DNA of 64,000 bases from Bacillus sp. NTK034. GTDB taxonomy: Bacteria > Bacillota > Bacilli > Bacillales > Cytobacillaceae. Under the pieces are notes generated by a model. That model saw nothing but the letters and a program-made list of their open reading frames with translations, made no database searches and was not told where the DNA came from. The DNA is taken from assembly GCF_017303275.1 (NCBI RefSeq), contig NZ_JAFKOJ010000013.1:1-64000 (forward strand). The letters run 5' to 3'. A program made the position numbers and the translations under genes. Shown here piece by piece: positions 52,733-62,525 of this stretch; the stretch's first letter is position 1, and each line of letters opens with the position of its first letter.

Positions 52733-53743
52733 TTATTTCGCAGCGGCTACTTGCGGCCGGTTATGGTCGCCCGTTACCTTTTCATTATATAAATGGCAGG
52801 CCACAAAGTGATCCTTCTCAATCTCCTGCCACTCAGGCTTCATGGAAGCACAGGCCTCCATCGCATAAGGGCAGCGCGTGCGGAATACGCAGCCGCTAGG
52901 AGGATTCATCGGACTCGGGAGTTCCCCTTCCAAAATAATTCTTTCCCGGTGATCCTCGACATCAGGGTCAGGGATGGGAATCGCCGACAGCAAGGCCTGT
53001 GTATAAGGGTGAAGCGGATTTTTATATAAGTTTTCGCTAGTGGTTAATTCCACTATATTCCCCAAATACATAACGCTAATTCTGTCGCTGATATGTTTGA
53101 CCATCGAGAGATCATGGGCGATAAATAAGTAGGTTAGACCTTTTTTCTTTTGAAGCCCTTTAAGCAGATTGACTACCTGGGCTTGTACCGATACATCAAG
53201 TGCGGAGATCGGCTCATCAGCAATAATAAATTCCGGATCAAGCGCCAAAGCCCGGGCAATTCCAATTCTTTGCCTCTGTCCGCCGCTGAATTCATGCGGA
53301 TAGCGGTTGGCATGATCGCGGTTAAGACCCACATCCTCCAGAAGCTGATAGACCCGCTCAAGCCGTTCCTTTTTGTTCGGATATAATCCATGCACTTCCA
53401 TGGGCTCCGAAATAATCTCCTGGACGGTTGACCGCGGATTTAACGAAGCATATGGATCCTGAAAGATCATCTGCATCTTCCTGTGAAAAGCAAATCTTTC
53501 TTTTTCAGTCATGGTATGGACATTCTTTCCGTCATAAAGGACTTCGCCTTCTGTACGGTTGTATAAACCAATAATTGTACGCCCTGCGGTTGATTTTCCG
53601 CAGCCGGATTCGCCGACAATCCCGAAAGTTTCGCCTTGTTTGATATGAAAGGAGACATCATCAACTGCCTTCAGAGTCTGGCCTTTCCCCATTGAAAAAT
53701 GCTTTTTTAAATGATTGACCTGTAAGAGTGCTTCTTTTGACAT
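52733..53743 (-). CDS. ykfD: oligopeptide ABC transporter ATPase YkfD
   Basis: 336 residues. Walker [15 protein letters not shown], signature FSGGQRQRIGIARAL, Walker B FIIADEPISALDV, and the C-terminal oligopeptide/dipeptide extension with Cys residues (CVFRTRCPYAMEAC). It is the DppF/OppF-type partner of DppD. GGGGGA precedes ATG. Confidence 0.94.
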   Translation of the reverse strand: MSKEALLQVNHLKKHFSMGKGQTLKAVDDVSFHIKQGETFGIVGESGCGKSTAGRTIIGLYNRTEGEVLYDGKNVHTMTEKERFAFHRKMQMIFQDPYASLNPRSTVQEIISEPMEVHGLYPNKKERLERVYQLLEDVGLNRDHANRYPHEFSGGQRQRIGIARALALDPEFIIADEPISALDVSVQAQVVNLLKGLQKKKGLTYLFIAHDLSMVKHISDRISVMYLGNIVELTTSENLYKNPLHPYTQALLSAIPIPDPDVEDHRERIILEGELPSPMNPPSGCVFRTRCPYAMEACASMKPEWQEIEKDHFVACHLYNEKVTGDHNRPQVAAAK

Positions 53744-53745
53744 AT

Positions 53746-54675
53746 TTATTCCCCCGTCTCTTGCCAGTAACGTCTAGCTGCACATAATTCCTTTTCATAG
53801 ATAGTATCTTTCAAGTCGATAATTTCGATGGTTTTACCGGTATTAGGAGAATGAAGCAGCTTTCCATCACCATAATAGATGCCTACATGATGGAGTTTGC
53901 CTTTTCCTTCTTCATAAGCAAAAAATAATAAGTCCCCGGGTTCAATGGCGTCAAGTTCAACCAGATTCCCTGCTTCCGCCTGATCATGGGCATCACGGGG
54001 GATGATATATCCATTTGCTTTGCACATAGAATAGCTGAAGCCTGAGCAGTCATATCCAAAGCTGCTCATGCCGCCCCATAGATATGGCAGGCCTAAAAAT
54101 TGTCCCCCCGCATCGATGATGTCTTTTCCGTTGCCTTTCCGTATAGCCCCGATTGATTCATACACCTGCACATCTTCAGGTTTTAGACATCCTGTTCCCT
54201 CAGGTGTCTGCACCTGAATCCACTCGGCTTCTTCTTTTAACACCGGGAGTATAGTTTGATAGCTTAGAACAAGTTCAGGCTCTCTATCATTAGAATAGAG
54301 CGTTGCCTTTTTCTTCTGAATGACCACAGCCTTTCTGCTATCAAGCTTCCAATCTTCATTTTTTGTCAGCTGGGCTATCGGCACCCATCCAGGGTATCCT
54401 CTCCGATCCTTAGAAGAAGGCTGGCTCGGCACAACAACATGAACCCACCCATCCTTCTCCTCCAATACAATTACTTCTTCTCCGTACAGAACTTGTGATT
54501 GAACAAGATTCCCATTGCAAAGTTCCAGCCTGGGTTCATATGTGAGTTTTTCAAGCCAGGAATCCAGATGAACTGGATTGGTGATGGCGTCAAGGTCTAT
54601 TTCTCTTGATGAATCACTTGCTGTCCACAAGGTTGCAGCAGGAACCGAAACCAGCCATTTTTGCTGAATTGCCAA
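53746..54675 (-). CDS. ykfC: gamma-D-glutamyl-L-diamino acid endopeptidase YkfC (NlpC/P60)
   Basis: 309 residues. N-terminal SH3b-type domains (about 1-180) and an NlpC/P60 domain with catalytic Cys in YDCSGFSYSMCKANGY, His in GKLHHVGIYYGDG and a third residue in LLHSPNTG. It cuts gamma-D-Glu-L-Lys/mDAP bonds in tripeptides. I chose the TTG at 54675, with AAAGGAGG 8 nt upstream, over the ATG at 54702. No signal peptide, so it acts in the cytoplasm on imported peptides. Confidence 0.93.
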   Translation of the reverse strand: MAIQQKWLVSVPAATLWTASDSSREIDLDAITNPVHLDSWLEKLTYEPRLELCNGNLVQSQVLYGEEVIVLEEKDGWVHVVVPSQPSSKDRRGYPGWVPIAQLTKNEDWKLDSRKAVVIQKKKATLYSNDREPELVLSYQTILPVLKEEAEWIQVQTPEGTGCLKPEDVQVYESIGAIRKGNGKDIIDAGGQFLGLPYLWGGMSSFGYDCSGFSYSMCKANGYIIPRDAHDQAEAGNLVELDAIEPGDLLFFAYEEGKGKLHHVGIYYGDGKLLHSPNTGKTIEIIDLKDTIYEKELCAARRYWQETGE

Positions 54676-54708
54676 AACGAATTCCTCCTTTAAATTATCC
54701 ATACTTTA

Positions 54709-55815
54709 TCAGGAAGTTAGTTCCTGCTTGTTTACGATTAACGATACATTCCTGATGCCAAGGCCGTGTTCGGATGGCAGGGTGATTTTGCGGCCGGAAT
54801 ATTGAATTCCGCCTTCTACAATTTCTTTTGCCATCATCAATGGGGCGTCAAAATCAAAACGGGTTATATTCTTTTTGCTTGCGGCAAAGTGGGCTGCGGC
54901 CGTAATGCCGATCTTGGTTTCAATCATGCTGCCTACCATGCACTCCATCCCGCATACTTCAGCGAGCTGATTGATGATCTGCGCCTGATAAATACCGCCT
55001 GATTTCATCAGCTTAATATTAATCAAATCAGCACTTCGCGTTTTAATGATTTCAAATGCCTGCTTCGGAGAAAAGACGCTTTCATCTGCCATAATCGGTG
55101 TATCAACCGCATCGGTAACTTGCTTAAGGCCCTCTATATCCCATGCCTTCACAGGCTGTTCGACAAGCTCAATATTCAAGTCCAAAGCTTCCATTTTTCG
55201 AATGGCATAGATAGCATCCTTTGATTTCCAGCCCTGATTGGCATCCAGGCGGATTTTAATCTTAGGTCCGACTCGTGTGCGTATTTCTCTAATTCTCTCA
55301 ATATCTGTTAAAATATCATCCTTGCCGACTTTCACCTTAAGGACATTAAAGCCTTGCTGAACATAGGAAACAGCATCTTCCCCCATTTCCTCCGGGCCAT
55401 TGACGCTTACCGTATAATCCGTTTCCACCTCATTTTTATGCCCGCCTAAAAATTGGTAAAGAGGCAGTTTGCACTGCTGTGCAAGACAATCATACAATGC
55501 CATATCCACCGCTGCCTTTGCACTCGAATTTCCTATCAAAGCTGACTGAATTCCCTGGAAGATATCCTCATAGTTTAGAAGGCTCTTATTGACCAGCATC
55601 GGCTTTAATACATGATGAATGGCGGATTCGATGCTTGATAGGCTGTCTCCTGTGATCACCACAGTTGGAGGGGCCTCCCCCCAGCCGGCAATACCGTTAT
55701 CGCAAGTTACTTTTACAACAATCGTTTCAGCTGTCTCAACCGTTCTCAAAGCTGTTTTAAATGGTTTTTTCAGTGGTACCGCAGCTCTAAATGTTTCGAT
55801 CGTGTTTATTTTCAT
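54709..55815 (-). CDS. ykfB: L-Ala-D/L-Glu epimerase YkfB
   Basis: 368 residues of the enolase superfamily. KVKVGKD (catalytic Lys pair), IRLDANQGW, ELVEQP, MADESVFS and DLINIKLMKSGG are the metal and base positions. It converts L-Ala-D-Glu to L-Ala-L-Glu, the last step before hydrolysis. The ATG at 55815 has AAGGGTGG upstream. Confidence 0.95.
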   Translation of the reverse strand: MKINTIETFRAAVPLKKPFKTALRTVETAETIVVKVTCDNGIAGWGEAPPTVVITGDSLSSIESAIHHVLKPMLVNKSLLNYEDIFQGIQSALIGNSSAKAAVDMALYDCLAQQCKLPLYQFLGGHKNEVETDYTVSVNGPEEMGEDAVSYVQQGFNVLKVKVGKDDILTDIERIREIRTRVGPKIKIRLDANQGWKSKDAIYAIRKMEALDLNIELVEQPVKAWDIEGLKQVTDAVDTPIMADESVFSPKQAFEIIKTRSADLINIKLMKSGGIYQAQIINQLAEVCGMECMVGSMIETKIGITAAAHFAASKKNITRFDFDAPLMMAKEIVEGGIQYSGRKITLPSEHGLGIRNVSLIVNKQELTS

Positions 55816-55828
55816 CCATACCACCCTT

Positions 55829-56749
55829 TTACTTAACGCCGCTTTCGATTATCAGCTTTTTACCGGCCGCATCCAATTTTGCACTTACACCTAATGGCAC
55901 AGAAATATGCGGAGAGCAATGGCCGATATTAAAGCCCTTTACAGCCGGCTTATTCACCCTTTTTATATACGTATCAAGCACTTCATCCAGTTCTAAGGAA
56001 AGTTCTCTTTCCGGGACGCAATTATTAAAGTCCCCGATGATAAAGCCGGCCGCATCCTCAAGCTTCCCGGCCATATGCAGCTGGTTTAGCATGCGGTCGA
56101 CCGCACGGGGCTCTTCATTGATGTCTTCAATAAGCACAAGCTTATCTTTTGTATCAATTTCATATGGTGTTCCAATCGTGCTGGACAGGAGAGACAGATT
56201 GCCGCCCGTTAAGATTCCTGAAGCACTCCCGCTCACCAGCGTCTCCAGATTCGAAATCCCTTCCGGATAGTCAAGCGTTACAGGCTTAAATAACTGGTTA
56301 AAATACTGCTTTGATAGTGGATCCGCATCCTCCTTGCCAATATCGGATGCCAGCATCGGGCCATGGAAGGTGACCAATCCTGTCTGCTGGCGGATTGCAG
56401 TATGCAGGAATGTAATATCACTATAGCCCCAGAAAATTTTCGGGTTTTCTTTAATAAGGCTGTAGTCAATTTGGGATGCAATTCTCCCTGTGCCATAGCC
56501 GCCGCCTGCGCAAATGATTGCTTTGACTTCCTTATCCAGAAACATTTTATGTAAATCTGCCAGCCGGTCCTCGTCATTTCCGGCAAGGTATCCATATTGA
56601 TCAGTCACATGATCGCCCATTTTTACCTTTACGCCAAGCTCCTCCAAAAAGGCCAGGGATCGCTTTAGGTTTTCCTGATTGGGCGGGCTTGCCGGTGCTA
56701 TAATTCCAATAGCATCGCCTTTTTCCAAGCGTTGAGGTTTCATTGCCAT
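55829..56749 (-). CDS. ykfA: murein tetrapeptide LD-carboxypeptidase YkfA (S66)
   Basis: 306 residues. Serine nucleophile in FWGYSDITFLH (about 112), AGGGYGTGRI, and charged partners in LVLIEDINEEPRAVDR and FNIGHCSPH. It removes the terminal D-Ala from tetrapeptides. It is the first ykf gene after a terminator, so it may also be transcribed from 56750-56895. Confidence 0.93.
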   Translation of the reverse strand: MAMKPQRLEKGDAIGIIAPASPPNQENLKRSLAFLEELGVKVKMGDHVTDQYGYLAGNDEDRLADLHKMFLDKEVKAIICAGGGYGTGRIASQIDYSLIKENPKIFWGYSDITFLHTAIRQQTGLVTFHGPMLASDIGKEDADPLSKQYFNQLFKPVTLDYPEGISNLETLVSGSASGILTGGNLSLLSSTIGTPYEIDTKDKLVLIEDINEEPRAVDRMLNQLHMAGKLEDAAGFIIGDFNNCVPERELSLELDEVLDTYIKRVNKPAVKGFNIGHCSPHISVPLGVSAKLDAAGKKLIIESGVK

Positions 56750-56807
56750 GCTGCCACATCCTTTTAGTTGTTTATTAGCATTATATGCTCCTTAAGTAAA
56801 AGCATTG

Positions 56808-56875
56808 TTTGGGAAATGAAATAATTGTCGAGGATATAAGCTAAAATTCGGGAAAATATATTATTTTTCGGGAAA
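56808..56875. promoter_or_regulatory. phased TT(C/T)GGGAAA repeats upstream of ykfA
   Basis: TTTGGGAAA at 56808-56816, TTCGGGAAA at 56847-56855 and at 56867-56875. Steps are 39 and 20 bp, close to multiples of two helical turns. Two of the copies run on into similar A/T-rich sequence. They lie between the dppE terminator and ykfA, where a second promoter would be expected. Confidence 0.5.
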
Positions 56876-56895
56876 TAATTCAGAATGCTACTCTG

Positions 56896-56928
56896 AAAAA
56901 AAGGGATGTTCACACGAACACCCCTTTT
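56896..56928 (-). terminator. terminator between dppE and ykfA
   Basis: On the minus strand AAAGGGGTGTTC pairs with GAACATCCCTTT and is followed by a T-run. It divides the dpp and ykf parts of the locus. Confidence 0.88.
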
Positions 56929-56959
56929 CCTGTCACTTTCACGTCAAGCCGAAGAAGTA

Positions 56960-58588
56960 TTACTTTTTATCTGCCCATTTAAGCTCCAGGTATCCAACCG
57001 GATGGCGGACGATTCCTGAAACTGCATCATTATAGAGATAAACCTGGTTGTAGTAATGGATAGGGATAATCGGCATTTCTTCGAATAAGATTTTTTCAGC
57101 TTCATACATCAGTTCAAAGCGTTTTGCTTCGTCTGCTTCATTCTTTGCATCTTTAATCAGCTGATCGTATTTCTCGTTGCTCCAGCCAGTGCGGTTCATG
57201 GAATGTCCTGTCTGGAAGTTTTCAAGGAAGTTGATTGGGTCAGCATAGTCAGCAAGGAATGAGCTGCGTGATAATTGGAATTTAAGCGCTTTTTGTTCTT
57301 CAGCAAATACATTCCATTCCATGTTGGCAAGCTTTACTTCAACGCCAAGGTTTTCTTTGAACATTTGCTGAAGTGCTTCAGCTATTTTCTTATGTGTATC
57401 ATCCGTGCTGTATGTTAAGGTAACTTCCGGAAGCTTATCATATCCTTCTTCTTCCATGCCTTTTTCAAGTAATGCCTTCGCTTCTTCTGCATTTGTTTTT
57501 ACAAGGTCACCCGATACTTCACGGAAATCTTTTCCTGTAGGATCAGCAAAACCATATGAAACAAATCCATATGCTGGCTTTTCACCATTCTTTGTGACGA
57601 AATCAACAATTTGCTGCTGGTCCACTGCCATCGCAAATGCTTTACGGATGTTTAGATTCTGGAATGGCTCCATGTTTACATTAAATCGATAGAAATAATC
57701 TCCAGCCTGGTCTTCAACCTTTGCTTCTCCCAGCAGCTGCTCGCTTAGCTCAGAAGGTACATCAGATACATCCAGTTCTCCCGATTGATACATTTGATAT
57801 TCTGTATTTGTATCATCAATGATTGCCCAGTGAATTTTATCAAGCTTTACAGTCTCAGCATCCCAATACTGATCGTTTTTCTCCATCACAAAATGGCTGT
57901 CATGCTCCCATTCCGTTAAGTTGAAAGGCCCATTTCCGACAAAGGATTCAGCTTCAGCAAACCACTTCGGATTTTCTGTTGCAACTTTTTCGTTAATTGG
58001 GAAAAACGCAGGATTAGTAATCACACTTAAGAAGTAAGCTTGCGGACTAACTAAAGTAACTTCAAATGTTTTGTCATCAACTGCTTTTACTTTTACCTCA
58101 TCAGCTGATCCTTCCCCATTGTTATAAGCTTCTCCGCCTTCAATGAAGTAGCCGAGGAAAGCGGCTGAAGAACCAGTATCAGGATTTAAAAGGCGCTTCC
58201 ATGCAAATTCGAAGTCACCTGCAGTTACAGGATCACCATTTGACCATTTTGCATCCTCACGGATATGAAAGGTGTAAGTCTTTCCATCTTCTGAGATATC
58301 CCATTTTTCAGCAATTGCTGCTTCTGGTTCATGATCTTGCCCAAGACGGGTCAAACCTTCCATCAAGTTGTTCAGTGCGCTCCAGGAAACAGAGTCAAAG
58401 CCGATAGGAGGGTCAAACGAAGTCGGCTCCTGGCCATTGTTCAAATAAAGTACTTTTTCAGCACTTTCTTCTTCTTTCTTGCCATCATCCTTGCTGTCTG
58501 ATTCATTGCCGGCATTTTCATTTGCCGTACAGGCTGCCATGACAAATAGCAATACGCCCGCCAGCAGCAGTGATAAAAACTTTTTCAT
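56960..58588 (-). CDS. dppE: dipeptide/oligopeptide-binding lipoprotein DppE
   Basis: 542 residues. Lipobox FVMAAC (Cys at about 20), acidic linker, then an SBP family 5 fold (GLTRLGQDHEPEAAIAEKWDISEDGKTYTFHIREDAKWSNGDPVTAGDFEFAWKR is the family signature region). It captures murein peptides such as L-Ala-D-Glu-mDAP. GGGGG precedes the ATG. Set off from dppD by 108 bp with two hairpins. Confidence 0.95.
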   Translation of the reverse strand: MKKFLSLLLAGVLLFVMAACTANENAGNESDSKDDGKKEEESAEKVLYLNNGQEPTSFDPPIGFDSVSWSALNNLMEGLTRLGQDHEPEAAIAEKWDISEDGKTYTFHIREDAKWSNGDPVTAGDFEFAWKRLLNPDTGSSAAFLGYFIEGGEAYNNGEGSADEVKVKAVDDKTFEVTLVSPQAYFLSVITNPAFFPINEKVATENPKWFAEAESFVGNGPFNLTEWEHDSHFVMEKNDQYWDAETVKLDKIHWAIIDDTNTEYQMYQSGELDVSDVPSELSEQLLGEAKVEDQAGDYFYRFNVNMEPFQNLNIRKAFAMAVDQQQIVDFVTKNGEKPAYGFVSYGFADPTGKDFREVSGDLVKTNAEEAKALLEKGMEEEGYDKLPEVTLTYSTDDTHKKIAEALQQMFKENLGVEVKLANMEWNVFAEEQKALKFQLSRSSFLADYADPINFLENFQTGHSMNRTGWSNEKYDQLIKDAKNEADEAKRFELMYEAEKILFEEMPIIPIHYYNQVYLYNDAVSGIVRHPVGYLELKWADKK

Positions 58589-58621
58589 TCTTTTTCCCCC
58601 TCTTAAAATATATTTCTTTAT

Positions 58622-58689
58622 CTATCAGCTGGCTGTTTGACAGCTGATAGAATCATAACTTTCAAAGTACCGGTCCGGCACTTTGAAAG
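58622..58689 (-). repeat. two strong hairpins between dppD and dppE
   Basis: CTATCAGCTG pairs with CAGCTGATAG (58622-58650). CTTTCAAAGT-CCGG pairs with CCGG-ACTTTGAAAG with one mismatch (58659-58689). Neither is followed by a T-run on the minus strand, so they look like mRNA-stability or processing elements rather than terminators. Confidence 0.7.
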
Positions 58690-58696
58690 GAAAAAC

Positions 58697-59695
58697 CTAT
58701 TTTACACCTGCAAGCATTTTCTGTGCCCGCTCATCCTGGAGCCAGCAATCTACATGATGATCCTTGCTTAAATGAGTTTTATATGGATAGACCCGGTCAC
58801 ATACTTCCATTGCGAAGCCGCATCTGGCAGCAAATGGGCAGCCAGCCGGCGGAGCGAATAAATCCGGAGGTGATCCGCCAATGGGAACAAGATCAGCTCC
58901 GTCCAAATCAAGACGCGGAACTGAATTCAGCAGGCCCTTCGTATAGGGATGCTGAGGATTATAGAAGATTTCCCTTCTTTCACCGGCTTCCACTATTTTT
59001 CCTGCATACATCACGGCAATGCGATCCGCTACTTGAGCGACAACCCCCAGGTCATGGGTAATGATGATTATAGATACCCCTGTTTTCCTCTGTATATCTT
59101 TAAACAAATCCAATATTTGAGCTTGAATCGTTACATCAAGTGCTGTAGTGGGTTCATCGGCAATCAGCACTTCCGGTTCACAGACAAGGGCCATGGCAAT
59201 CACAATCCGCTGCCTCATCCCTCCGCTGAACTGGTGCGGATAATGCTTCAATCTTTCGGACGGATTTGGAATCCCAACTAAATTTAGCATTTCCAGGGCC
59301 TTTTTACGGGCATCCTGCCGGGAAATGGATTCATGCTGCATAATTCCTTCAATAATTTGCTCCCCAATGGTAATCGTAGGGTTCAAAGCGGTCATTGGAT
59401 CCTGAAAGATCATCGAAATGTCTGCACCGCGAATATCCCGCATCTCAGACTCTTTTAATTTAGTCAAATCCTTCCCTTTAAAAAGGACAGCGCCATCAGC
59501 TATTCTCCCTGGCGGGGATGGAATCAGCCGCATGATGCTCTGGGAAGTCACGCTTTTTCCGCAGCCGGATTCACCGACTATCGCAAGGGTTTCTCCCTTA
59601 TACAAATCAAATGTTACTCCCCTTACAGCCTGGACTTCACCGCCATAAGTGGTAAATGTGACATGCAGGTCTTTTACTTCCAGTACTTTCTCCAT
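58697..59695 (-). CDS. dppD: dipeptide ABC transporter ATPase DppD
   Basis: 332 residues. Walker [15 protein letters not shown], signature [15 protein letters not shown], Walker [15 protein letters not shown]-terminal Cys-rich extension ([14 protein letters not shown]). Pairs with YkfD. AAGGAGG precedes the ATG. Confidence 0.95.
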   Translation of the reverse strand: MEKVLEVKDLHVTFTTYGGEVQAVRGVTFDLYKGETLAIVGESGCGKSVTSQSIMRLIPSPPGRIADGAVLFKGKDLTKLKESEMRDIRGADISMIFQDPMTALNPTITIGEQIIEGIMQHESISRQDARKKALEMLNLVGIPNPSERLKHYPHQFSGGMRQRIVIAMALVCEPEVLIADEPTTALDVTIQAQILDLFKDIQRKTGVSIIIITHDLGVVAQVADRIAVMYAGKIVEAGERREIFYNPQHPYTKGLLNSVPRLDLDGADLVPIGGSPPDLFAPPAGCPFAARCGFAMEVCDRVYPYKTHLSKDHHVDCWLQDERAQKMLAGVK

Positions 59696-59699
59696 GCTG

Positions 59700-60656
59700 C
59701 TACCTCCTTAACTTCGGATCGAGGGCATCCTGCAATCCATCTCCGAGCACATTAAATGAAAACATGGTCAGGGAGATGAAAAAGGCAGGGAAGAACAGGC
59801 GCCACCAGTGACCTGATAGGATTGTAGACAGCCCATCATTAGCCATGGATCCCCAGCTGGCAAAAGGAGGCTGAATGCCTAATCCCAGAAAGCTCAGGAA
59901 CGCCTCTGCAAAGATGGCTGACGGAACGGTAAGTGTCATCTGTACAATAATAGGGCCCATTGTATTCGGCAGCAGGTTTTTCTTAATAATCCTCGAAGTT
60001 TTTGTCCCAAAAGTCTTTGATGCCAGTACAAATTCATAGTTCTTAATCTGCAGAACCTGCCCGCGGACAATCCGGGCCATCCCAACCCAGCCCGTCACAG
60101 AAAGGGCAAATATAATCGTGAATAAACCTGGTCCCATTACGACGCTGATTAAAATAACAACAAGCAAATAAGGAAGTCCATATAGAATTTCCACAACCCT
60201 CATCATGGCATTATCTGTTCTGCCGCCTTTATAGCCGGCGATACCGCCATAGATGACTCCGATTGCAAAATCAATCATGGCAGCAACGATTCCCACGAAT
60301 AAGGAAATTCTTGCCCCATACCATGTTCTGGCGAATACATCTCTGCCAAGCTCGTCAGTGCCGAACCAATATTTCGATGATGGCGGAAGGTTCTGATTGG
60401 TCAGAGACTGCTCAGATACACTATGCAGAGAAATCATCGGTCCAAAAATAGACATAAAGGCTAAAGCAATAAGAAAGAATAGACCTGCCATTGCCAGCTT
60501 ATTTTTCAAGAGCCGGCGCCATGCATCCTGCCAATAGGAAAGGCTCGGCCTTACAACTGCTTCCGCTGCATCCTGGTCCTTGGCCTTAGGCACAAACCAA
60601 TCATCCGGAATATCGGGTGCAAGATTGCGGTCATCATGCTGTTTTCGCAGTTCCAT
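59700..60656 (-). CDS. dppC: dipeptide ABC permease DppC
   Basis: 318 residues with six helices, an N-terminal OppC-type segment (WQDAWRRLLKNKLAMAG) and the EAA-type loop (EAFLSFLGLGIQPPFASWGSM). Its start overlaps the dppB stop by 1 nt. Forms the channel with DppB. Confidence 0.95.
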   Translation of the reverse strand: MELRKQHDDRNLAPDIPDDWFVPKAKDQDAAEAVVRPSLSYWQDAWRRLLKNKLAMAGLFFLIALAFMSIFGPMISLHSVSEQSLTNQNLPPSSKYWFGTDELGRDVFARTWYGARISLFVGIVAAMIDFAIGVIYGGIAGYKGGRTDNAMMRVVEILYGLPYLLVVILISVVMGPGLFTIIFALSVTGWVGMARIVRGQVLQIKNYEFVLASKTFGTKTSRIIKKNLLPNTMGPIIVQMTLTVPSAIFAEAFLSFLGLGIQPPFASWGSMANDGLSTILSGHWWRLFFPAFFISLTMFSFNVLGDGLQDALDPKLRR

Positions 60657-61588
60657 TAGCTCGCCTCCTTTTTGTGCAGCTTAATTCTCGGGTCTAAAAT
60701 TCCGTATGCAATGTCCACAAGGAACAGCATAATAATCAATATTGAACTGTAAAAAACGGTGGTTCCCATTATGACGGGATAATCACGTGTATTGATGCTT
60801 TCTACAAAATACTTTCCCATTCCAGGAATGGCAAAGATTTTTTCAATGACAAACGTACCTGTCAAAATGCTCGCTGCCAAGGATCCCAGTACAGTTACGA
60901 CAGGCAGAAGGGCATTCCTCAGTGCATGCTTAAACACAATTTTCACCGGTGATAAGCCTTTTGCTTTGGCTGTTTTTATGTAATCCTGAGTCAGCACCTC
61001 CAGCATGCTTGAACGTGTCAGACGGGCGATAATCGCCATGGGCCCGGTCGCAAGCGCCAGAGTCGGCAGGATCATATGCTTCGGACTTGACCAGGTAGCC
61101 ACCGGCAGGATTGCCAGGTTGACAGCAAGCTGCTGAATTAACAGTGTGGCAAGCACAAAGTTTGGCACTGATATGCCCAGAACAGCAATGGTCATCGCTA
61201 AATAATCAATAAAGCCATTGTGCCGGAGGGCAGCTATGATTCCGAGGGCAATTCCCGAAAAAACTGCCACGATCAATGTGACCATTCCCAGTTCGAAAGA
61301 CACCGGAAAACCCCGTCCGAGCATTTCATTAACCGTCTGGGAAGATTTTTTAATAGATGGCCCAAAGTCGAATGTCACAACGGACTTCAAATACATCCCA
61401 TATTGGACATAGAGCGGCTCATCCAAATGGTAGAATTTTTCCAGATTCCGCTGGACCGCTTCACTTGTATTTCTTTCTTCATTAAAAGGCGACCCCGGTA
61501 TGGAATGCATTAAGAAAAAAGTCAGAGTGATAATGAACCAAAGTGTGACGACCATTGCGATAAGGCGTTTTATTATGTATCCAGTCAT
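60656..61588 (-). CDS. dppB: dipeptide ABC permease DppB
   Basis: 310 residues, six helices. N-terminal YIIKRLIAMVVTLWFIITLTFFLMHSIPG and the inner-membrane loop RLTRSSMLEVLTQDYIKTAKAKGLSPVKIVFKHALRNALLP are typical of OppB/DppB. Confidence 0.95.
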   Translation of the reverse strand: MTGYIIKRLIAMVVTLWFIITLTFFLMHSIPGSPFNEERNTSEAVQRNLEKFYHLDEPLYVQYGMYLKSVVTFDFGPSIKKSSQTVNEMLGRGFPVSFELGMVTLIVAVFSGIALGIIAALRHNGFIDYLAMTIAVLGISVPNFVLATLLIQQLAVNLAILPVATWSSPKHMILPTLALATGPMAIIARLTRSSMLEVLTQDYIKTAKAKGLSPVKIVFKHALRNALLPVVTVLGSLAASILTGTFVIEKIFAIPGMGKYFVESINTRDYPVIMGTTVFYSSILIIMLFLVDIAYGILDPRIKLHKKEAS

Positions 61589-61601
61589 TCATTAACACTT
61601 C

Positions 61602-62426
61602 CTAACAGAATGTAGTTCTCATGGCCAGCTCAGTCATCACCAGCATCGCCTGGTATGCTTCAAGAATATCTTTAGCCTGATAGCGGACAATGGTTGTATT
61701 CTCTTCTATCTCCGCACCAGGCATTAAAGCAGCCCACTCAGCCTGGCCATAGTTGGCAAATTCAATTTTCAATACAGGGTTTTCTGGCGGAACAAGCGGT
61801 TCTACAAGTTCCTTCCTGCTAAGAGCCTCTGCTGCTTTTTCTCTTAAAAGCTGTCCGGCTTTTGCAGGTGTCAGCGATTTCACGCTTGAACGGGATATCG
61901 TCTCCTTTACAACCGCAGTGGTGACATTCGAAATTAATTTTTCTGCTTCCAGAGCCGCCTGGTCATCTCCGGCCACCATAAGGACCGGTACGCCATGATA
62001 ACCTGCCACATAAGCATTAAAGCCCATTTCCCCAATGGCATGGTCATTGATGTACATATGCCTAACACCGAATATCATGGAGTGGGACATCACTCCCTTC
62101 ATGGAAGCACGTGCATGATAACCAACAAACATGGCACCGCTAAAGGTTGAGTCAAGCCCCTGAACCATTGAGTATGGCTTCACATCGCCCGTAATCAGCT
62201 GTGTTTCAGGATGCATCCTTTCAATCAGCAGGTTATTCATTTTCGAGTGGCTGTCATTTACAATAACCTCGCTGCAGCCCTCATCAAAGGCAGCTGTTAT
62301 CACATGATTTGCTTCATCAGTCATGATTACCCTGCTTCGTTCATAATTGTGCTTCGAAGAGTCTACATGTGTGTGATCAGCCAGACCCGTTATTCCTTCC
62401 ATATCAACAGATAGATAAAGCTTCAT
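61602..62426 (-). CDS. dppA: D-aminopeptidase DppA
   Basis: 274 residues of the M55 family. Metal ligands are in SVDMEGITG (Asp 8, Glu 10), VNDSHSKMNN (His about 60), VGYHARAS (His about 104) and AIGEMGFNAY (Glu about 133). It removes D-amino acids from the N-terminus of peptides. It is the first gene of the operon. GGGGGA precedes ATG. Confidence 0.96.
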   Translation of the reverse strand: MKLYLSVDMEGITGLADHTHVDSSKHNYERSRVIMTDEANHVITAAFDEGCSEVIVNDSHSKMNNLLIERMHPETQLITGDVKPYSMVQGLDSTFSGAMFVGYHARASMKGVMSHSMIFGVRHMYINDHAIGEMGFNAYVAGYHGVPVLMVAGDDQAALEAEKLISNVTTAVVKETISRSSVKSLTPAKAGQLLREKAAEALSRKELVEPLVPPENPVLKIEFANYGQAEWAALMPGAEIEENTTIVRYQAKDILEAYQAMLVMTELAMRTTFC

Positions 62427-62462
62427 TTGAATCCCCCAAATATTATATTGTTATAGTTTTAT

Positions 62463-62493
62463 ATTATAGATTATTTGATATTTTCTGTAAAAT
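62463..62493 (-). promoter_or_regulatory. dppA promoter with overlapping CodY-like site
   Basis: On the minus strand TTTACA (-35, 62486-62491), a 17-bp spacer and TATAAT (-10, 62463-62468). ATTTTACAGAAAATA at 62479-62493 matches the CodY consensus AATTTTCWGAAAATT at 12 of 15 positions and covers the -35. In B. subtilis dpp is repressed by CodY (and AbrB), which supports the call. Confidence 0.7.
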
Positions 62494-62525
62494 TTACCTC
62501 CAATCTGCCTTATACAGGCAGAATG

